A stretch of 20,100 nt of DNA from Candidatus Hydrogenedentota bacterium (lineage in GTDB: Bacteria > Hydrogenedentota > Hydrogenedentia > Hydrogenedentiales > GCA-2746185). Below are positions 17,701 to 20,100 of the stretch, piece by piece. Made by a program: the position numbers and the translations under genes. Below the pieces are notes generated by a model. The model saw nothing but the letters and a program-made list of their open reading frames with translations, searched no databases and was not told the DNA's origin. Within the stretch, counting starts at the first letter, position 1, and each line of letters starts with the position of its first letter. The stretch covers positions 1 to 20,100 of the forward strand of contig DTSJ01000368.1 of NCBI GenBank assembly GCA_012965445.1. Reading direction: 5' to 3'.

Positions 17701-18430
17701 GTATCCCCTCGAGCGAGGAACCGATTTCGCCCTGTACAGTTACAACCGCCCCACCGAGAAGGTATAGAATCTGGTACACGTCGTTTGTCGCCCGTTTTCC
17801 ATTGTCGAGTGCCGGGGCTCCCATCACGTATTCGAGCAGGCTGTTGATCTGCGCTTCGATGCTGACATAACCGATCAATTCTTCTTTTGCAGGAGAGTAT
17901 ATCGGTGCCACGACCGTGGCGAATATCAGGCTGTTTTCGACATCTGGTCGAAACGAGTCGAATGCGGCAGACTGCGCATCCTTAAGAATGTCATCCGAGG
18001 GAGGTTTCGCAATCGTCAGACCCGGCGTTGCCAAGAGCAGAGTTCGATCTCGGTTGTAAATGGCAATAGAAGTTGGTGCACTGCTATCAACGCGGCGATA
18101 ACGATCCAGCCACGCACGCAGCATTGAATCATCCAATGGGGCAAACGGAACAGAGACTTTGTCTTCTTCGTATTGTGAGACCGCGTGAATAACATAGTCG
18201 TCGGCTGCAAGGTTTTCAGCAAACCTCATGCGAGCTGAAGACTCAATTTGGATACCTTGGGCAGTCTTCTGCACCGAATTCAGTAGGGATTCTTTGACCG
18301 TTTTACTCTGGCTTCCCCGAGCGATGATGTAGCCCATAACGAGAACAACAGCAATCGGCAGAACACCGACCCACAGGATGGTCGAGAGTATTTTTCGTTC
18401 GATGCCGACGCGAGACTTTGAGGAAGCCAT
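14792..18430 (-). CDS. Membrane hybrid sensor histidine kinase (HAMP-PAS-GAF-HisKA-HATPase-REC-REC)
   Basis: The product has 1212 residues. Membrane helix 1 is at ~14-37 and helix 2 at ~319-339, enclosing a ~280-residue periplasmic sensor domain of Cache-like length. HAMP follows (~340-396), then PAS (~402-515) and GAF (~530-690). The dimerisation helix has the phospho-acceptor His727 in SNVSHELRTP, and the ATPase domain shows the N box (NNLLSNAVKF, 841-850), DTGIGIP (874-880) and GTGIGLS (904-910). Two receiver domains end the protein. The second (about 1090-1206) is complete: DDD 1095-1097, Asp1139, Thr1169, Lys1191. The first (about 962-1078) keeps Asp1014 but lacks the normal acidic pair. 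The kinase would autophosphorylate in response to an envelope or GAF signal and relay to its own receiver. It follows the HTH-receiver gene by 18 bp and shares its promoter. Confidence 0.93.
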   Translation of the reverse strand: MASSKSRVGIERKILSTILWVGVLPIAVVLVMGYIIARGSQSKTVKESLLNSVQKTAQGIQIESSARMRFAENLAADDYVIHAVSQYEEDKVSVPFAPLDDSMLRAWLDRYRRVDSSAPTSIAIYNRDRTLLLATPGLTIAKPPSDDILKDAQSAAFDSFRPDVENSLIFATVVAPIYSPAKEELIGYVSIEAQINSLLEYVMGAPALDNGKRATNDVYQILYLLGGAVVTVQGEIGSSLEGIPGLARIRTSDVLESYLLQNRNKGALSIPEYIWVDGKPKLNAMVAYQRLSDLTLTNADAYVLVYHPTAPLFSSINKNVLLLSIGCLIFIGILCINAYREVHNNIVRPVSLLNEGAQIVRQGDFDLKLKIETGDEIEELAMSFNKMAIALKSNIKQLEDSEEKYRHLVTALRDGIYQTDIDGKLTFLNQTGSTIFGFSSIDHALGTPITDFFDSDVDFDPLSLSIHLIEGDDRTRMWLKPQEGEEICVEITRKRMFNEDGIPIGLEGIIRDITKSVRLEDEARLRSERISAINQIANVINSSLEAGRLYESLVGELQKLLDFDYAAVALLSDSGDFFDGRQLWPDHEVSPGYTFALDIEDSCAAWVARERECLVVDDLQKDTAPFASQFPETTNSCLCVPLYATGRIIGTLNLGTQKSNAFTSQDVEAIQQMAPHLAVAIRNAQLLTNLQLSLEEVTRAREKLHEVNDELKSLDEMKTNLLSNVSHELRTPLVSVMGYTDMILNAEAGPINGVQKEYLEISLRNIEKLVTLIENLLDFSRLHRGDERLVFDQFDLKECAKSSMEIIQPLSDSRQIKVDLIAPDTPVWVDGDKGKMGQVFNNLLSNAVKFNDNGGLVTIELKLMHRSVEVVVQDTGIGIPEEALDKVFTRFYQYDGSSTRKYGGTGIGLSIAQDIVRLHGNTITASSESGKGTTFRFTLSLSASHIEKSNGDVREESAAKELHTLVELVTLDRALSMQIRDILTSEGMDMIHASTPKAALALAHRHHPDCILIDMSPSETFHDVITELSAEESETNPPIILLTNDDDVYHKYASVVDTRVKRNFRKNSLLSGISHALTEDYESGPPVGHKILCVDDDPEILTFVSRCLDTEGYETELCATGEEALERVKSGDFGLVLLDISMPGMDGWETSYRIKSEPALRGIKVYMVTAKPIEQNGSGMKDSKADGFLLKPFRPEDLLQLVQSLELKTPAH

Positions 18431-18448
18431 GGTTTCCGAGATGGTGGT

Positions 18449-19033
18449 CTAACCCACAGATCTTCCTTTTCCGATTAGCTCCTGCACTTTTTCCTGGAGT
18501 TGTTCCATTTTGAAAGGCTTTGGAAGGTATTCGTCGGCACCACATTCGAAGATTCGTTCGATATCTTCTTCTTTGGTCAGGCAAGTCACAGCCATAATTG
18601 GGATATTTCGTGTAAGTTCGTTTGCTCTGAGGGCTTTGCACACGTCGAAACCGTTCAGTTCCGGCATCAGAAAATCCAACAGGATTAAGTCGGGGATGAG
18701 TTGGGCCGCTCTAAGTCCAACTTCCGTCGCATTGCTGACCGTTACGAGCTCATAGCCTTGATCCGACAGTATATTCCGCATCAAGGCGAGGGCATCGGGC
18801 TCATCGTCGACTATCATGATGCGCTCTTTCGCCGCCCCCTTGTCTCTGGGAAACATATCGTATTCTTCGCGAAAAGCATCGAGATCAGGCTCAAGAATCC
18901 GGTAATGACCGCCAGGCGTTCTGGATGCATTGATCAACCCCTGCTTTATCCAGTTTTTAATACTGTGATGGGTTACGTGACAGATTTTCGCTGCCTCAAA
19001 GGTGGTATAGGCTTTATGGTCGCGGTCACTCAC
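18449..19033 (-). CDS. HTH-receiver protein: excisionase/BldC-type DNA-binding domain followed by a response-regulator domain
   Basis: From GTG 19033 the protein has 194 residues. Residues 9-56 (YTTFEAAKICHVTHHSIKNW, then RTPGGHYRI) form a MerR/excisionase-type helix-turn-helix with its wing. Residues ~70-188 form a receiver: Asp76-Asp77, phospho-acceptor Asp120 (LLLDFLMPELNGFD), Thr150 and Lys172 (YLPKPF). The order is reversed from most response regulators, where the receiver comes first. The start at GTG 19033 is preferred to ATG 19048 because GGAGG sits 8 bases before it and nothing precedes the ATG. It is cotranscribed with the hybrid kinase and is the likely output protein; its DNA targets are unknown. 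Confidence 0.9.
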   Translation of the reverse strand: MSDRDHKAYTTFEAAKICHVTHHSIKNWIKQGLINASRTPGGHYRILEPDLDAFREEYDMFPRDKGAAKERIMIVDDEPDALALMRNILSDQGYELVTVSNATEVGLRAAQLIPDLILLDFLMPELNGFDVCKALRANELTRNIPIMAVTCLTKEEDIERIFECGADEYLPKPFKMEQLQEKVQELIGKGRSVG

Positions 19034-19119
19034 TGGGCTAACCTCCATTTTGCGTACAGAGCGTGTCGTGGCAATAGTCAGTTTCTGGAATAGTATTTAC
19101 AGTTTACTTACTTTGTATG

Positions 19120-19148
19120 ATTATAAGAAAAAGGGTTGGAAATGTCAA
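19120..19148 (-). promoter_or_regulatory. Perfect-consensus sigma70 promoter of the two-component operon
   Basis: On the minus strand TTGACA (19148-19143) and TATAAT (19125-19120) match the consensus exactly with the ideal 17-base spacer. Transcription would start near 19113, leaving a ~80-base untranslated leader before the GTG at 19033. The rest of the gap to the insertion element (19149-19213) is AT-rich and shows no gene. Confidence 0.85.
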
Positions 19149-19213
19149 CTGATATGCGCGACTCAATAATATAAAAAGCACGTAAATTGCAAAAATAAGC
19201 CTGCGATGGCGAT

Positions 19214-19249
19214 TGTAATGCTCTATCCATAGTGGACGGTTGATCCGAG
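19214..19249 (+). repeat. Left inverted repeat of the IS3 element
   Basis: The 36 bases starting TGTAATGCTCTATCCATAG match the reverse complement of 20011-20046 at 35 of 36 positions. They begin with the 5'-TG typical of IS3 termini. Confidence 0.92.
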
Positions 19250-19282
19250 TTATACTAGCTCTCTTTGAAAGGAGACCGTGAG

Positions 19283-19573
19283 ATGACTCGGAAGAACAAG
19301 AAGTACGACAGGGATTTTAAGCTTGAGCCGGCCAAGTTGGTGGTGGAGCATGGGTATTCATGCGCAGAAGCATCTCGGCGTCTTGGGATAGCCCATCATT
19401 TGGTGGGAAGTTGGATAAAGGCCTTTCGGAAATCGGGGGAGTTTCCTGCAGTCGATGAGACAACTCCTGTGGCGGACGATTTGAAGGCGTTGCGTGCTGA
19501 AAATGCGAAGTTACGCATGGATAATGAAATCTTAAAAAAAGCGACGGCGTACTTAGCAAAGGATGTTCTGTGA
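19283..19573 (+). CDS. IS3-family transposase OrfA (HTH protein)
   Basis: The 96-residue protein begins at ATG 19283, 8 bases after GGAG. The N-terminal half (KYDRDFKLEPAKLVVEHGYS, then EASRRLGIAHHLVGSWIKAF) is the helix-turn-helix that binds the IS ends. The C-terminal half (ALRAENAKLRMDNEILKKAT) is a leucine-zipper-like coiled coil. A seven-A run followed by G at 19534-19541 is a typical IS3 slippery site, and the -1 frame is open from there into orfB, so a fused OrfAB could be made by programmed frameshifting. OrfA alone normally acts as a repressor or regulator of transposition. Confidence 0.93.
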   Translation: MTRKNKKYDRDFKLEPAKLVVEHGYSCAEASRRLGIAHHLVGSWIKAFRKSGEFPAVDETTPVADDLKALRAENAKLRMDNEILKKATAYLAKDVL

Positions 19574-20007
19574 GGTACGCCTGGATGCTGGCACACGCGA
19601 TGGAGTATTCGATTCGTATGATGTGCCGTGTCTTGAACGTAAGTACTGGCGGGTATTATGCGTGGAAAAAGCGCAAGCCGTCGGCGCAACAACAACGACG
19701 TGAACAATTCACGGATGCTGTTGAAACGTTCCATGAAGACAGCAAAGGTGCGTATGGATACCGTAAAATCCACGAGGATATCATAGAGGGCTTTGATGTA
19801 CCTTGTTGCCTGGAAACAGTTCGCCGCAGCTTGAAAAGCGAATGGCTCCGCGATAAGATATTCCAGTCACACGAAGCGGCCACCAGTGCCACCTTCGGAT
19901 ACATTAAGACCTTCTACAACCCCAAACGGCGACACGCAGCCCTTGGCTACCAATCGCCCATACAATATGAAAACAACATGAAACTACAGCAACCGTTAGC
20001 AGCATAA
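19570..20007 (+). pseudogene. IS3-family transposase OrfB remnant lacking the DDE core
   Basis: The 145-residue frame (GTG 19570, overlapping the orfA stop) starts with the normal OrfB N-terminus, RYAWMLAHAMEYSIRMMCRV and GAYGYRKIHEDI (HTH_21 region), then passes from CCLETVRR directly to SLKSEWLRDKI and ends with the usual FYNPKRRHAALGYQSPIQYE. In complete OrfB (~270-290 residues) about 130 residues lie between these parts and carry the Asp-Asp-Glu triad of the rve integrase core. All three are missing here. The deletion is in frame, so the protein may be made but cannot catalyse transposition. Confidence 0.9.
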
Positions 20008-20010
20008 TTG

Positions 20011-20046
20011 CTCGGATCAACTGTCCACTATGGATAGAGCATTACA
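20011..20046 (-). repeat. Right inverted repeat of the IS3 element
   Basis: Inverse of the left repeat with one mismatch (A for G at the position after GTGGAC when read from the outer end). The orfB stop codon lies just inside it. Confidence 0.92.
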
Positions 20047-20100
20047 CTTTTGGAATGATAGTCAATCAATTTATTTAGTTGCTGGACTACGGCACGCCAC

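Larger units (their letters stand above)
19214..20046 (+). mobile_element. IS3-family insertion sequence, internally deleted (non-autonomous)
   Basis: The element is 833 bp, bounded by 36-bp inverted repeats that begin TGTAATG and differ at one base. Inside are orfA (HTH) and an orfB remnant in the -1 frame, the standard IS3 plan. Intact relatives are about 1.2-1.3 kb; roughly 400 bp of the orfB catalytic region is absent. The 3-bp flanks (GAT on the left, CTT on the right) are not direct repeats, so the target duplication has been lost or the ends have recombined. It sits upstream of, and close to, the two-component promoter without disrupting it. Confidence 0.9.

Overview
The window reads as chromosomal DNA from a Gram-negative, mid-GC bacterium. 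The best guess is a PVC-type lineage (Planctomycetes, Verrucomicrobia, Lentisphaerae) or a similar uncultured phylum. The clues are a DUF1559-like prepilin N-terminus, large secreted proteins with calcium-loop repeats and a CFI-box C-terminus, a four-cysteine-domain type aldo/keto reductase, and a hybrid kinase paired with an HTH-receiver protein. Nothing in the sequence fixes the species. No rRNA, tRNA or CRISPR array was seen.

Layout. (1) 1-4674, minus strand: a sigma70-like promoter, a clear cobalamin riboswitch, a secreted beta-propeller-like protein ending in a CFI-box tail, and a second secreted protein that runs without a stop codon into a type IV prepilin module and leaves the window. 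This is the most unusual part of the window: a vitamin-B12-controlled cell-surface operon with no recognisable B12 enzyme or transporter in view. (2) 4688-8191, minus strand: a family 2 glycosyltransferase whose stop codon overlaps the start of a decayed glycoside-hydrolase-like lipoprotein gene (one frameshift, four in-frame stops). (3) 8193-9137, minus strand: a HAD-family phosphatase, divergent from (4). (4) 9230-13563, plus strand: a tight four-gene operon with overlapping stops and starts: membrane glycosyltransferase (GT39/ArnT type), polyprenyl-phosphate-sugar synthase (GT2), DegT-type sugar aminotransferase, and SAM methyltransferase. The order recalls the ArnT/ArnC/ArnB trio and suggests decoration of a surface glycan or lipid with an amino sugar. 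(5) 13576-19148, minus strand: a perfect-consensus promoter drives an HTH-receiver protein and a 1212-residue hybrid histidine kinase, followed by an aldo/keto reductase whose C-terminal ferredoxin-like domain has lost its iron-sulphur cysteines. (6) 19214-20046: an IS3-family element with near-perfect 36-bp inverted repeats whose second reading frame has lost the whole DDE catalytic core.

How it fits together. Regions 1 to 4 all concern the cell envelope: surface proteins, glycan synthesis and glycan turnover. Region 5 is a sensing and regulatory unit whose target cannot be read from the sequence. The working hypothesis for region 1 is cobalamin (or corrinoid) capture at the cell surface, by analogy with the beta-propeller protein BtuG of Bacteroides. 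That rests on the riboswitch and fold-like features, not on recognised homology.
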